Shown: positions 7,522-17,700 of the stretch, piece after piece
How positions within the stretch are numbered: position 1 is the stretch's first letter
How the letters are laid out: the number at the start of each line of letters is the position of its first letter
DNA from: Eubacterium sp.
Lineage (GTDB): Bacteria; Bacillota; Clostridia; Lachnospirales; Lachnospiraceae
NCBI GenBank assembly: GCA_017541035.1
Contig: JAFXZW010000121.1
Location: 1 to 36,351 of the forward strand
Reading direction: 5' to 3'
Length of the DNA stretch: 36,351 nucleotides
The notes under the pieces: model-generated
Databases searched by the model: none
Seen by the model: the letters and a program-made list of their open reading frames with translations, nothing else
Told to the model about the DNA's origin: nothing
Program-made: the position numbers and the translations under genes

Positions 7522-10500
7522 TTACTTAGTGTATCCATTCTTGTCAAAGGTGTACTTCTTGCCGTCGATGGTGTAGGATTTGCCCTTTGCATACCAGCCA
7601 CCCTTAACGCCGTACCACCACTTGCTGCCGGACCTATGCCAGCTGTAGTGTACCGGATCCTTCCAGGCGCCGGTCTTGTTGAGCCACCATCCCTGAACGA
7701 ATTCGTTCATAGCAATGTAGCCATCCGCCTTAAAGAAGTACCAGTTTCCGTTGATCATCTTCCAGGTGTTCTTCAAGGTGTTCTGATCGTCTGTATAAAA
7801 CATCCAGCCATTGGTATCCTGTACCCAGCCGGTTGCTGCAGCCTTTCCGTCCCAGGCTCCGTTCTTTCCAAGATACCAGATCGTGCCGGATGCATCCTTC
7901 TGGTAAGCATCCTTCAGCATATGACCTTCCCTATCGAAGAAATACCACTTGAAATCGATCTTCTGCCAGCGGTTCTTCGGATACCAGCCGGAAGTATCCA
8001 CATACATCCAATATGTACCGGCTTTCTTCCAATTGCCTGTGGGGTCGTAGGTCTGTGAGCCATCCCTGTCATACCATTTACCATTAACCCACTCCTCGGA
8101 ATACCTGGCCTTTCCGTGACCGGTAGCAGGTATATCCTTCGTTTCGATATGGGACGGATCGTTCCTGCAGACACGGGTCTTCAGTCCCTTCTCATCTTCT
8201 GTCGGTTCTTTGGTTGTTGTCCATTCCCCCCAGTCATGAGCATCCGGATCGATGGAAAGCAGATATGTTTCTGCACTGAGTTCCTTACCGCATTCGGAAC
8301 AGTATACGATTTCTTCATAGCTGCCCGGTTCACAGCATGTGGCGGGAATCCAGTTTTTGATCACCGGTTTGCCGGGTACATGTACATGGCCGGCATCGAT
8401 CTTAAGATCATCGGAAACATAAGCTTCTTCCAGTGTCTTCCCGTTGTATGCCTCAGCATTCTCAGTCACACTGATAACATAAGTCTTCCCGCCATCAAAG
8501 CTGCCGGCTTCCGGTGTAAGAACCACCGTTTTGGCATAGGCTTTTGTCTCATCCAGCGGGTCAGCTTCCTGATCCGGGAAATCAATCGTGCATGGTATAA
8601 TATCCGTGCCGTCACTGATCGTGATCACCGCGTCAGTCAACGTGGAAATGTCCATGTAAAGACTGAATGTTACTTTCGCATGATCCTCGTATAGTGCAGC
8701 ATCGGTAACCTCCGGCGATGCCTTACTAAAAAGCGGGATATGAATACCCATCTGCACAGGCATGACCGGAAGCCAGCCTGCAGAAGAACCGTCATCCAGC
8801 ATGGCCGCAGGATGACCCGCGCTGGTATTGTCAGAAAGGTCTGAGCCCTCCGGTGCGGTAACACGTACCTGCCACTCCCCTTCGGGAACAAACCACTGAT
8901 ACTCACCTGTTTCATCAGTTACCTGCGGATTGATCTGACCATATTCTCCAGCATCCCAGAAAACCTCTCCGCCGGCCGTCTTCTCATAAAGTACAGCTGT
9001 TGCGCCCTCTACAGGATTGGAGAGAACCGCTTCGTAAATGATACCCTCCGGGTCACGGATTGCTCTTGCACCTCCGCCATCTTCACCAAAAATGTTAAAG
9101 GCTTCGCCCCTGGCTCCCATATCTTGCAGAGTCTTCTGAAGATCTGCGAGAGCACGCAGCAGATACCAGAGATCCCTGTTTTTATCCTTGGCCAGCTGCT
9201 CCAACCTTCCCATATCAAAACCCATACCCATGCGCATGTAGTCCTTATCCAGACCGTATGCCTGATCATAAGCATTTTTGATGATGTTTTCTATGGAAAA
9301 CAGATCTTTGTCTTTCATATTTTTGTACTCACCACTGTTCCACATGCTGCTTTCCATGTCCGACAGCATCGAGGAGAGGGCCTGATCCAGATTCTCAAAG
9401 CCGCCCTTATCCAGAAGATTGTTGATCGTGTTATAGGCATCCAGTGCGTTTTCGTAATTTCTTTCTCCAAGCGTCTTCGGTCCTGCCGTAAGCAGACCCT
9501 TCAGGTTCTCCTGAAGCGACTTTTTGTTCTGGGCGGACTCCCGCTCCTGCTGAGCCTGAGTGCCGTTATAATTCTGCAGATAGCTGTTTTTCAGATTCTT
9601 ATAACAATATTCCGAATCCCAGTTAAGGGTATCTCTCTGACCTCCCATCTGTGCTGAACCCGTCTTGTTCGTATATGCGCGACGAACCATATTGCTCAGG
9701 GTTTTGGTATTGATCAGGCCGTTTAATCTTCCTCCGGCGGATTCGGGATTCGGACTTGTAAGCCGTGGTACGCCGAGCAGACTACCGGACTCCGTATTCT
9801 GAACCGGATCCTGCATAGCCTTCGAAATATCAACACGATGATAAATGTACCATCCGGGGTCATCTCCCGAGGGCTCCATTACTGTCCATGCCGTGTAATA
9901 CTGTTTACCGGACTCCGTTGTGTATCCTTCCCAGTAATAAGCGCCGTCGTCCGCCTTTGCTTTTTCGCTCCAGCCGGTCCAGGACTCGTAATTCAGGCCT
10001 TCTTCGTTCGCATAGCCTTTATAATAGCCGAAGATCTCCATAATCTTCTCAAAGGATTCCTCTGAATTATCCAGGCTGTCCCAGTCAAAATCAGCCGGAA
10101 CCTGATAAAACTCTGTCGCTATCTCCCTGAGAAGTTCCATATAGCTGTCGTATTCATAAGTGTAATACTCACTTAATACATCTGCGTCTTCAGCTTCTAT
10201 CTGAGCCCTGACATTATTGTAAAGCTGATCAACCGTGACAACCTCCTTCGTCACCGGATCGCAGATCTTCTCGTTGCCGTGTTTCTCCAGGAACTCGTTA
10301 AAATCACTGCTGTCTTCCTTCTTTCGCTCAGCCACGGATGCAAGCCTTACGGACCAGTTGGTAAAGAACAATCCTTCTTCAGAAATGGTACAGGTAAAGG
10401 TATTGCCGCTGCGTTCCATCATGGTCGCATAGGTTGATCCATCTTCTCCTGCCAGCGTCAGCATCATCCCGTAACCGTCGCCGTAGCAGAAAACGGCATC

Positions 10501-13500
10501 CCCATCCTCTACTGTGGCGGTGAAGATATACGTATCACCGGGCCAATAGTAATCTTTGATAGACGGATTCGTTGTCCCGTCCCAGCTCATCAAATCAACT
10601 TTACTTCTGCCCGAACACTCGAGTGTAACCTTCGTCAGCTCGGCGGGTGTGAAATTCTGTGCAGTGACACACTCCATCACCGAAGTGGCAGTACGGTAAG
10701 TGATACCGTTTACCACATATTCGGCGTAAAGCTCATGTCTGCCTGCCAGGCTCCAGTCAGGATTCAGGGTCCGGAATTCGCCTGTTTCTGCATTTCCTGT
10801 CTTATCCCAGTCCATGGTAAAGCAGAAAGCCGCGGTCCCTTTACCATTGGCCGTTGTTTCACCGATGGCAATGTCATCCATATAGAGTATTGTTTTAGCA
10901 CCCGGCACAACAGTAACCCATGCACCGTTGCCGTTAACCGATGCACCTCCGTTGTCGATGGTACGAAGGTAATCCGATGTGAAGCGCAGGGTCTGACCTC
11001 CCTTACAGCTGATCGTCATTTCGCCCAGCGCGCCGGTACGTTTCAGAGACCCATCCTTCATCACACCATCAGCCGATACAGTAAAGTCTCCGCCCTTCGT
11101 CGGCCTGATATAGAAATAAATGTCGCCTTCAGGCTCATTTGTATAAAGTGTAAAGCCATTGACAATATCCGGATGGTCCTTATGGAAGTTTACCTTCACG
11201 GTACTGTCTGCCAGTCTGTCATTTACATAGAGACTGATGAACCTGTCCTTTGCAGCAGTGCTTCCGGAGTTTTCATACCGGGGCAGCACATTTGCCTGAT
11301 CGGAGTTGAAAGCAAAGGGGAAGGTTGTGACTGTGATTTCATAATCCGCTTCAGGATGAGTCGCCATAAGATCTTCATCCACTGCGTAATGCAGACCTGT
11401 CAGCGTCCACTCCTGCATGCTACTTACCACTCGTTCCTGTGAGAATCCGGATTCTTCCCGGAAAAGAGTCCGCTCCTCCACGTTGGAAATTGCTCCCGCC
11501 AGTCTGATCTTCGTAAGCAATCCGTTATTCACGGTAAAGTCCGTCGTCTGATACTCATCTGCATCCAGAATCTCCTGCAGCCCGCTCAGCGTCGCAGGCG
11601 GATTCAGCCAGTTAGTCTCACGCCATACGGCCAGAGTATAACTGCCCGGAGCCAGCTTTCCGCTGGTAATGCCATAGCTGTAATAGTCAGATCTTCCTTC
11701 GACCAGGTTCCCGGAGGTATCATAGATGCCATAGGTTGATCTGTCATTAAGCTTCCATGTGTCATTGGAGAACAACACCCGGCCGTACTCCTGATAGGCC
11801 AGCTTAAAGCCTTCTATCCGTGCGTGGGTAGCACGTACTGCTGCACTGCTTGTGGTCCAGACTGCCTGCGTTCCGGCGTTAAATTCAGCCGTCAGGGTCA
11901 GTTCGTCATTCATGTCAATGATACCGACCAGATCTGACTGGTTAAAGATTATCCGGGTCGGGGTCATAGTGTAGTATTCCGGATCCACCACTTTGCCCTT
12001 TGTATTATTGGTGAGCGTAAAGGTCATATTTCCGAAATCGCCCTGACCCTCTGCGCTGCCGTAGGTGAGCGTTCTGTTGTTGTAATTATCAATACCATTG
12101 AAGGGATACTTCCGTTCGATGGTGACGGGCAGAGATTCAGGCAGCGCCTCAGCCGTCAGTGTCAGTTTCACATCGTTTCCAATATCATCTTTTCTTATGA
12201 TCTGATATGCAGAGGAGAAATTGTCTGTTACATCCACTGCCTTCAGCATCGCATCGAATTTGCATACCGTTGCCGAGAAGGTAATGGTATTGCCGCTTAA
12301 AGTCTTGGAATTATTCAGTTCAGTGCTTACAGTCTGCCACTCTCCTGAATAGTTATATGCGCTTGGGCCGCACTGATAGCCGCTCCATGGTGTCTGTGTC
12401 AGGGACAGGTTAAGATTATTCTTCTCTATGTTACCGCCGGAAATTGTAACAGTACCGGTGAAATTAACGACTGCAACCGGCTCCAGAACGATATCAACAA
12501 TCTGTGCTGCTTCTGTTGCTTCAACAAACACATCCTCTGATGCCGCAACGCCGTTGAACTTAAGCCAGTTCAGTTCTTTGCTTCCCTTGTCCTTCGGTGC
12601 GATCTCATAGTAATACTTCGTTCCCACTTCCGGTCCCAACAGTTTTGCGCCTGTTTTCCCTGTGGAAACAAATATGCCTTCTTCATTCATCGTGAACCAG
12701 GTGACGGTGTAATCGTCGGCAGCGATCTCTGCCGTACCGTCGACGTCTTTCTTCATACCCGTAATGTTCAGGGTAATATTATTCTTCGAGTTGAGAGCTA
12801 CATCCAGTACAGTATTTCCGAAAGCCACCGCTACTTCGGTCTTATCTATCCCAGAATAGTCATCCTTATAATCATTGCCGATAACGATCTCGTAGTACAG
12901 CTTCGCTCCTGCGTCCTTCATGGGCGAGGTCACGCCGGTACCGGCCTTGCTATAGGTTTCGCCGGATTTAGTGTACCAGTTGACTGTGTAAGCAGCTGCG
13001 GGAACATCATTTTCGCCGTCCTTCGGCTCTACTGTTAAAGTACCCTGCTCGTCCAATGTGACATTCACCGGCTGATCCTCTTTAGTCAGAGTCACGCTGC
13101 CAGTGGCGCTCTTATAATACTGTACCCCATCCACCTTCAGGGCATCGCCGGGTGTTACGGTATAGCTGAGCTTCGTGTTAACAGGGACAAAAATGGGTTC
13201 ATCCAACGTCGTGCTGCCGTTCTTCCATACAACAGTGCAGTTATCGGTCACATCTTCATCACCGTTACCCGTCACCTTAAGAAGCGGTGAAGCCATCTGC
13301 TCTATAGTGACCGTAAGGGTCGGATCAATTGCTGTCTCCCCGTCCACAGAGCCGTCATAATCAAAGGTGATGGTATGCGTACCCGCGCCAAGTGTCTTCA
13401 GGTACGATGCTTTCACCTTCACGGTGTCGCCGCTGACGGTGTAATCCGTTTCCTTTGTCAGCGTAGTTGTACCGTTTTTAACCCCGACAAAGGTAAAAGG

Positions 13501-15039
13501 ATTGGCAACAGCGGTGGATGTTCCGTCGTTCTTTGTAACGGTCACATCCTTTACATGCGCGGTATCCATATCTGCCGTGGTCGGTGTGATATAAGGCTGG
13601 GTCACGGTGCGGAGCTTATACTGATGCCCCGTGATCTCGCCGCTGGTATATGCTGTGTATCCGTTGTCGGCAGCCCAGGTATATGCAGCAGAATTCTTAC
13701 CGACGATCAGAAGATGGTTGCTTCCGGAGAAGCCCTTTACCGTCGTAACTGTATCGGGAATGGTGATAGTATAGTTATCACTGTCTCCCGGGAAGTTACT
13801 CGGAAGAGTCGTCAGTTCGCCAGGTTCGATCTCGATCTCCCGGAGGTTTTCCAACCCCTCAAATGCACTCGCATCAAAGGATTTTATGCTTGCAGGAACC
13901 GTCACCTTCGTTATGGTCGCTCTGGTAGCATAAAATAGATTTGCTCCGGGAATCTCGGTTGCAAAAGAAGGAAGTGTTACTTCCCCACCGGGTCCGTTAT
14001 AGCGGTAAAGCTTATAATCATCCTCTCCACCGCCCTGACTGCCGCCATAGAAGTAAAATCCTTCAGCGTCTTCAACCATATACACATTATAATTCTGTTT
14101 CATGCTGGCTTCGGTGGCGGTGCCATGCTTGCAATAGACTTTATTGGTATCACGAGCGTTGTTCAGCCCAATACTGGTCACATTGTCCGGCAGATATATC
14201 TCCAGGTTATATGTGTTCATTCCCAACGCACGGGATTCAATAGTGGTAAGCGCCGAGGGCATCCGGTTTGTACCCGGCGTATGAACAGATCTCAAACAAT
14301 TACAGTATTCGAATGCATTATCCTTAAGAACCTTCACCGTATCCGGCAGGGTGGCATCGATAAGATTTCTGTTGTCTGAAAATGCACTACTGCAGATACT
14401 GGTAACTTCGCCGGTAACCACAAGAGTTTTGACATATTCCTTGTAGTCATAATGCCAGTTAGCATTACTGCTGGTCTGCATCTCGTAGGGCATCTCCCCC
14501 GCGCCCTGAATCGTCAGCAGACCATCCGTATCCAGAGTCCAGTTCCATCCGCTGTAATTGCCGTATACATTCTCCGTAAGGCGGGGCATGATGCGGTACT
14601 GAACTGCGGCGCCATAGCCGTCTGTGGTTCCGGACCCGTCGCTTGCCGGTCTCCAGTAACCGGAGTAATTTCCCTTGAAATCAACCCGAATGGGATACTC
14701 CAGTGTTTTGTCGGCGGCACCGACGGGGTTTTCATTTGAGCCGACCGCAGCCTTTGCGTCATTCTTCCAGTAAGTGCGGTCATAGGAAACCTCGTAATCC
14801 GTTCCTTCGGTCAGGGTCACTCCGTTAACCTTTACAGTAACGTCAAGGAGATCCTGCTCTTCTCCTGTATAAAGAAGCGGCCAGTCAAAGTTTGGGATCA
14901 CCTCCACAAACTGTGTGTATCCGCTGCCGCGGACATCGATCACCCCGGCAGCCAGCGCTGTAACAGGCATCATGCCGAGGCACAACAGCATCGAAAGCAG
15001 TAGCGCCAGAATTCTATTCATTCTTCTCTTAAAACCCAT
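7522..15039 (-). CDS. Giant (2505 aa) secreted multidomain surface protein with LRR_5, X2-like and cell-wall-binding repeats
   Basis: Signal peptide (MNRILALLLSMLLCLGMMPV, ending ALAA) with a GGAGGTGA site six bases before the ATG. Rough order: BspA-type leucine-rich repeats (~180-250 and ~350-405, e.g. ATLPDTVKVLKDNAF, FDASAFEGLENLREIEI); an X2-like beta domain (~498-585, FDYDGS); three related beta modules with a YTV-W core (~585-860); a long beta-rich unassigned centre; a Glu/Tyr- and Asn-rich helical stretch (~1570-1930); a carboxypeptidase-regulatory-like DPEGIIYEAV domain (~1995-2110); a cysteine motif (CCEPGSYEEIVYCSECGKE, ~2235); and aromatic wall-binding repeats (~2310-2505). Expected outside the cell, held to wall polymers, as an adhesin or scaffold; I see no enzymatic motif. 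It starts 43 bases after a DUF3021 gene and a LytTR regulator, which probably control it. The C-terminal module is paralogous to that of the C1 peptidase. Confidence 0.85.
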   Translation of the reverse strand: MGFKRRMNRILALLLSMLLCLGMMPVTALAAGVIDVRGSGYTQFVEVIPNFDWPLLYTGEEQDLLDVTVKVNGVTLTEGTDYEVSYDRTYWKNDAKAAVGSNENPVGAADKTLEYPIRVDFKGNYSGYWRPASDGSGTTDGYGAAVQYRIMPRLTENVYGNYSGWNWTLDTDGLLTIQGAGEMPYEMQTSSNANWHYDYKEYVKTLVVTGEVTSICSSAFSDNRNLIDATLPDTVKVLKDNAFEYCNCLRSVHTPGTNRMPSALTTIESRALGMNTYNLEIYLPDNVTSIGLNNARDTNKVYCKHGTATEASMKQNYNVYMVEDAEGFYFYGGSQGGGEDDYKLYRYNGPGGEVTLPSFATEIPGANLFYATRATITKVTVPASIKSFDASAFEGLENLREIEIEPGELTTLPSNFPGDSDNYTITIPDTVTTVKGFSGSNHLLIVGKNSAAYTWAADNGYTAYTSGEITGHQYKLRTVTQPYITPTTADMDTAHVKDVTVTKNDGTSTAVANPFTFVGVKNGTTTLTKETDYTVSGDTVKVKASYLKTLGAGTHTITFDYDGSVDGETAIDPTLTVTIEQMASPLLKVTGNGDEDVTDNCTVVWKNGSTTLDEPIFVPVNTKLSYTVTPGDALKVDGVQYYKSATGSVTLTKEDQPVNVTLDEQGTLTVEPKDGENDVPAAAYTVNWYTKSGETYSKAGTGVTSPMKDAGAKLYYEIVIGNDYKDDYSGIDKTEVAVAFGNTVLDVALNSKNNITLNITGMKKDVDGTAEIAADDYTVTWFTMNEEGIFVSTGKTGAKLLGPEVGTKYYYEIAPKDKGSKELNWLKFNGVAASEDVFVEATEAAQIVDIVLEPVAVVNFTGTVTISGGNIEKNNLNLSLTQTPWSGYQCGPSAYNYSGEWQTVSTELNNSKTLSGNTITFSATVCKFDAMLKAVDVTDNFSSAYQIIRKDDIGNDVKLTLTAEALPESLPVTIERKYPFNGIDNYNNRTLTYGSAEGQGDFGNMTFTLTNNTKGKVVDPEYYTMTPTRIIFNQSDLVGIIDMNDELTLTAEFNAGTQAVWTTSSAAVRATHARIEGFKLAYQEYGRVLFSNDTWKLNDRSTYGIYDTSGNLVEGRSDYYSYGITSGKLAPGSYTLAVWRETNWLNPPATLSGLQEILDADEYQTTDFTVNNGLLTKIRLAGAISNVEERTLFREESGFSQERVVSSMQEWTLTGLHYAVDEDLMATHPEADYEITVTTFPFAFNSDQANVLPRYENSGSTAAKDRFISLYVNDRLADSTVKVNFHKDHPDIVNGFTLYTNEPEGDIYFYIRPTKGGDFTVSADGVMKDGSLKRTGALGEMTISCKGGQTLRFTSDYLRTIDNGGASVNGNGAWVTVVPGAKTILYMDDIAIGETTANGKGTAAFCFTMDWDKTGNAETGEFRTLNPDWSLAGRHELYAEYVVNGITYRTATSVMECVTAQNFTPAELTKVTLECSGRSKVDLMSWDGTTNPSIKDYYWPGDTYIFTATVEDGDAVFCYGDGYGMMLTLAGEDGSTYATMMERSGNTFTCTISEEGLFFTNWSVRLASVAERKKEDSSDFNEFLEKHGNEKICDPVTKEVVTVDQLYNNVRAQIEAEDADVLSEYYTYEYDSYMELLREIATEFYQVPADFDWDSLDNSEESFEKIMEIFGYYKGYANEEGLNYESWTGWSEKAKADDGAYYWEGYTTESGKQYYTAWTVMEPSGDDPGWYIYHRVDISKAMQDPVQNTESGSLLGVPRLTSPNPESAGGRLNGLINTKTLSNMVRRAYTNKTGSAQMGGQRDTLNWDSEYCYKNLKNSYLQNYNGTQAQQERESAQNKKSLQENLKGLLTAGPKTLGERNYENALDAYNTINNLLDKGGFENLDQALSSMLSDMESSMWNSGEYKNMKDKDLFSIENIIKNAYDQAYGLDKDYMRMGMGFDMGRLEQLAKDKNRDLWYLLRALADLQKTLQDMGARGEAFNIFGEDGGGARAIRDPEGIIYEAVLSNPVEGATAVLYEKTAGGEVFWDAGEYGQINPQVTDETGEYQWFVPEGEWQVRVTAPEGSDLSDNTSAGHPAAMLDDGSSAGWLPVMPVQMGIHIPLFSKASPEVTDAALYEDHAKVTFSLYMDISTLTDAVITISDGTDIIPCTIDFPDQEADPLDETKAYAKTVVLTPEAGSFDGGKTYVISVTENAEAYNGKTLEEAYVSDDLKIDAGHVHVPGKPVIKNWIPATCCEPGSYEEIVYCSECGKELSAETYLLSIDPDAHDWGEWTTTKEPTEDEKGLKTRVCRNDPSHIETKDIPATGHGKARYSEEWVNGKWYDRDGSQTYDPTGNWKKAGTYWMYVDTSGWYPKNRWQKIDFKWYFFDREGHMLKDAYQKDASGTIWYLGKNGAWDGKAAATGWVQDTNGWMFYTDDQNTLKNTWKMINGNWYFFKADGYIAMNEFVQGWWLNKTGAWKDPVHYSWHRSGSKWWYGVKGGWYAKGKSYTIDGKKYTFDKNGYTK

Positions 15040-15082
15040 AATAATTCACCTCCACATTATAGTTTCTACGTTATTTCCAACA

Positions 15083-15547
15083 TTATTCGTCTTCCTTTTT
15101 CACTCCTCCTTTTTCCAACAGTTTCTTTTGAATCTCATTCAGCTCCCTGGTTTCTTTTCTATACCCAAGATATATGATCAGCCAGATGATAAAAAATGCC
15201 ACCAGCTGACAGCCGGTCATGATAAGCGTTTCTCCGATCCCTCCACTCCAATGGAGAAGTAATGACAGCGGAATGAATGGTCCGACACAGATAACACAAT
15301 GCAAAAACGTTGCCACAGTTACCGATAGACGCTCCATTTCATACAGCAGGGTAAAGCCCATGCAGCATGCACCGTAAATACCCGAAAAAAACAGCTGTAA
15401 AAGAATGGCCGCTCTTGCGCTGCCCATTTTTTCAATGAGCTTTTCCGATGCCGGCACAGGATCGGCGCCTAAAGCTGTTATAACGGCACAAATGGCTATC
15501 CCAAGCAAAAAACCGAATCCCGCACGTTTTAAAATCTTCCTTATCAT
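15083..15547 (-). CDS. DUF3021 family four-helix membrane protein
   Basis: A 154-residue protein with four hydrophobic helices (IRKILKRAGFGFLLGIAICA near the start; later AAILLQLFFSGIYGACCMGF) and a charged tail ending GGVKKEDE. This is the usual architecture of DUF3021 proteins, which are typically encoded right after a LytTR regulator and are thought to restrain or sense for it. Its ATG overlaps the stop of the LytTR gene by four bases (ATGA), so translation is coupled. The next gene, the giant surface protein, starts 43 bases downstream with its own strong ribosome binding site. The biochemical role of DUF3021 is not known to me. Confidence 0.85.
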   Translation of the reverse strand: MIRKILKRAGFGFLLGIAICAVITALGADPVPASEKLIEKMGSARAAILLQLFFSGIYGACCMGFTLLYEMERLSVTVATFLHCVICVGPFIPLSLLLHWSGGIGETLIMTGCQLVAFFIIWLIIYLGYRKETRELNEIQKKLLEKGGVKKEDE

Positions 15548-16017
15548 TTCCGATCATCCCCCCTTTCCGTCAGTTTTTTCCGTATCAGCGGAATGCTTCT
15601 CCTTGAAGCCCATGTCTCCATCCCTCCGGCCAGTTCCAGCCGGAGCGTACCTCCGAGAGTAAAGTCATACTTTCTGATCTTTTCTATATTGACGATCTCA
15701 TAGCGGGATATGCGGACGAAGTATCTCTCGTCAAGCTTCTCTTCAAACTCGTGAAGCGACTGGCGAACGGTATACCGGTTTTTCTCGGTGACGATCTGCA
15801 GATATTTGTCGTTCACGGATACCGAAACGATATCCTGCGGATAAATCCTGACAGATGCGCCGTCTGTACCGGTCACGGTTAACATTTCCGGCCGGGTACT
15901 GTTAATTCTTTCTATCAGCGCGTCTATCTCGCCGTCACGCTCCGGCGCCCGGATACATATATCTATATCTTCAACGGTCGGATCTTCTTCAAACCGTATT
16001 CTGATCCTGCGTTTCAT
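15544..16017 (-). CDS. LytTR-family DNA-binding transcriptional regulator
   Basis: A stand-alone LytTR regulator without a receiver domain. The C-terminal ~100 residues carry the LytTR fold: ASVRIYPQDIVSVSVNDKYL, TVRQSLHEFEEKL, DERYFVRISRYEIVNIEKI and GGMETWASRRSIPLIRKKL. I set the start at MKRRIRIRFEED (16017, 157 aa), as in related LytTR/DUF3021 regulators, with AAGGAAGGA upstream; an in-frame ATG at 16056 would add 13 unlikely residues. Members bind direct repeats upstream of their own or neighbouring operons. With DUF3021 and the giant surface-protein gene in the same direction, autoregulation and control of surface-protein expression are the likely roles. Confidence 0.88.
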   Translation of the reverse strand: MKRRIRIRFEEDPTVEDIDICIRAPERDGEIDALIERINSTRPEMLTVTGTDGASVRIYPQDIVSVSVNDKYLQIVTEKNRYTVRQSLHEFEEKLDERYFVRISRYEIVNIEKIRKYDFTLGGTLRLELAGGMETWASRRSIPLIRKKLTERGDDRK

Positions 16018-16061
16018 AATCTTATTTGTTCCTTCCTTCTGAGCATAGTGATACACATGTA

Positions 16062-16089
16062 ACTATACTACTGTGAAAAAATCAATCAA
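16062..16089 (-). promoter_or_regulatory. Putative promoter of the LytTR/DUF3021/surface-protein operon
   Basis: On the minus strand TTGATT (16084-16089) and TATAGT (16062-16067) are 16 bases apart, about 45 bases before the LytTR start. It is arranged divergently from the LD-carboxypeptidase promoter. Confidence 0.45.
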
Positions 16090-16190
16090 TATCTTCGGCA
16101 CAAGCGGTATATGAACAGTCGCAAACGGTAATTCTTACGGTCTGTGACTGATCCTTTCTGTTCTGTAAAATTACCTTCAACCGTTCCATA

Positions 16191-16220
16191 TTGGCACACT
16201 CTAAGCAGGCATGATATAAT
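16191..16220 (+). promoter_or_regulatory. Putative promoter of the LD-carboxypeptidase gene
   Basis: TTGGCA (16191-16196) and a perfect TATAAT (16215-16220) are 18 bases apart, about 50 bases before the start codon. Confidence 0.6.
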
Positions 16221-16271
16221 AGCACGAGATTGAATACTATATAGCGAATAACGTAAGCGGGGAGTGGAATT

Positions 16272-17402
16272 ATGCGAATGAAAATGAAGTTCAGAAGAAT
16301 TTTGGCGGTCACGGTTTCGGCAATACTGATCTGCAGTATGCTCTCCGGATGCTCCAAAAAAGAAGATGATACGCAGAGTTCTACGGATACGGAGATAAAT
16401 ATAGAGGATTATCTTTTTACGGAAGGGGCGGATACTCCGATCGAGGTAACGGGATATAAAAAGTATTCCGGAGCTGACGCAGAACGTTTTCTGCAGGCCG
16501 GGGATAAGGTGGCGGTGATCTCTCCGTCATCGCTTCCTTCCAGAGCCCAGGCGGACGCCGCGATTAATGGGCTGAAGGAATGGGGCTACGTTCCGGTAGA
16601 GGGAAAGTATGTCTGTACGGTGGATCGTACCCTGGATAATTGCCGGGAGGATCTGGAATGGGCTCTGAGTGATCCTGAGATCAAAGGGATTTTCTGCGTG
16701 AGGGGCGGATATGCATCCTGCGAGGTTATAGAGACCATGGACCGGAAGCTTATCTCGGAAGCAAGGAAACCAATCATTGGGTACAGTGACATCACTGCAT
16801 GTCACTCAGCTTGGAACAGCGCAGGTGTTCCTTCCATACACGGATCCATGAGCGCTGCATTTACCGATCTTCCGAAAGAATGTGCTGATGTGGAAAAGAA
16901 AATGCTTCAGGGTGAGATACCTGAATATAAATGTGCAGGCAGCGAGTATGACAGACAAGGAGAGGCAGAGGGAATTCTAGTCGGCGGAAATCTGACAATC
17001 ATGACAAACGTGATGAATACCGAATATGACAGTACAAAATTGGATCAGCCTTATATCCTGTTCCTTGAGGATTGTGAATGTGATTATCATCAGGTGCATT
17101 ACAGCATGACTGTTCTTAAGAACAGCGGTGCTTTGGATCATGCAGCCGGAATCATTCTGGGAGAATGGACCGATACGGATCCGATAAACGGCGATTATAC
17201 CGGCGATTCCAGAGGAGGAAAATTCCGGGGTGTATATGATATGCTTTTAAGACAGTTTCTGAAGGATCTTGATATCCCCATCGCATGCGGATTCCCCGCA
17301 GGCCATGGTGAGAAGAATTATCCCTTACTGATGGGCGAGAAGGTGCGTCTTAGCGTAACACAGGATAGTTTTACAATTGAATGGCCGGATGCTGAAAACT
17401 AA
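16272..17402 (+). CDS. S66-family LD-carboxypeptidase lipoprotein (LdcA/MccF-like)
   Basis: A 376-residue lipoprotein. The signal sequence ends in the lipobox LSGC (C27), and the protein begins after GGGGAG with good spacing. The S66 fold covers about residues 75-370: DKVAVISPSSLP at the start, FCVRGGYAS, then the nucleophile Ser in IGYSDIT (S172), Glu in LFLEDCECD (E266) and His in PAGHGEKNYPL (H345). This is the Ser-Glu-His triad of LdcA and MccF. LdcA-type enzymes cut the L-Lys/Dap-D-Ala bond of muropeptides for cell-wall recycling; MccF-type ones inactivate microcin C-like antibiotics. The extracellular lipid anchor favours wall trimming. It is divergent from the LytTR operon and appears to be a single gene. 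Confidence 0.88.
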   Translation: MRMKMKFRRILAVTVSAILICSMLSGCSKKEDDTQSSTDTEINIEDYLFTEGADTPIEVTGYKKYSGADAERFLQAGDKVAVISPSSLPSRAQADAAINGLKEWGYVPVEGKYVCTVDRTLDNCREDLEWALSDPEIKGIFCVRGGYASCEVIETMDRKLISEARKPIIGYSDITACHSAWNSAGVPSIHGSMSAAFTDLPKECADVEKKMLQGEIPEYKCAGSEYDRQGEAEGILVGGNLTIMTNVMNTEYDSTKLDQPYILFLEDCECDYHQVHYSMTVLKNSGALDHAAGIILGEWTDTDPINGDYTGDSRGGKFRGVYDMLLRQFLKDLDIPIACGFPAGHGEKNYPLLMGEKVRLSVTQDSFTIEWPDAEN

Positions 17403-17566
17403 ACTGCTTCGTATTCCTTACCATCAACAGTATACTTTACGAATACCGTATAAGTGGCCTCCACAAGTGTATTTCTGCCCGCACTCGTTTCATAGTGCTC
17501 ATCTTCAAACAATTCCAGTCTCGTCACAACTGCCTAAGTCTCTTTATAATACCTTTGATCTTCTGC

Positions 17567-17662
17567 CTACCGTAAAAAAAGGAACCCGAAAACGACCAGA
17601 ATAACTCCTGCCACGATAAATACCACACCTGTAATTGTCTTGTTGAATACAATTTTCGGCAT
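17567..17662 (-). CDS. 31-residue single-pass membrane peptide
   Basis: A short frame with an excellent ribosome binding site (TTAGGAGG, eight bases before ATG) encodes MPKIVFNKT followed by one hydrophobic helix (TGVVFIVAGVILVVFGFLFL) and a final Arg before TAG. It begins 38 bases after the stop of the hybrid histidine kinase and points the same way, so it may be the last gene of that operon. I know no family for it. The strong site, the clean basic-inside topology and the close spacing argue for a real gene. The rest of 17403-17700 shows nothing else that I can support. Confidence 0.5.
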   Translation of the reverse strand: MPKIVFNKTITGVVFIVAGVILVVFGFLFLR

Positions 17663-17700
17663 AAGTGTATCCTCCTAAACACGTTACGTTTCAGGTATTA

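Noticed and set aside
7636-14783. Many 60-235-codon frames antisense to the giant surface-protein gene
   Set aside because: They are shadows of its biased codon use; none has a family motif or a ribosome binding site.
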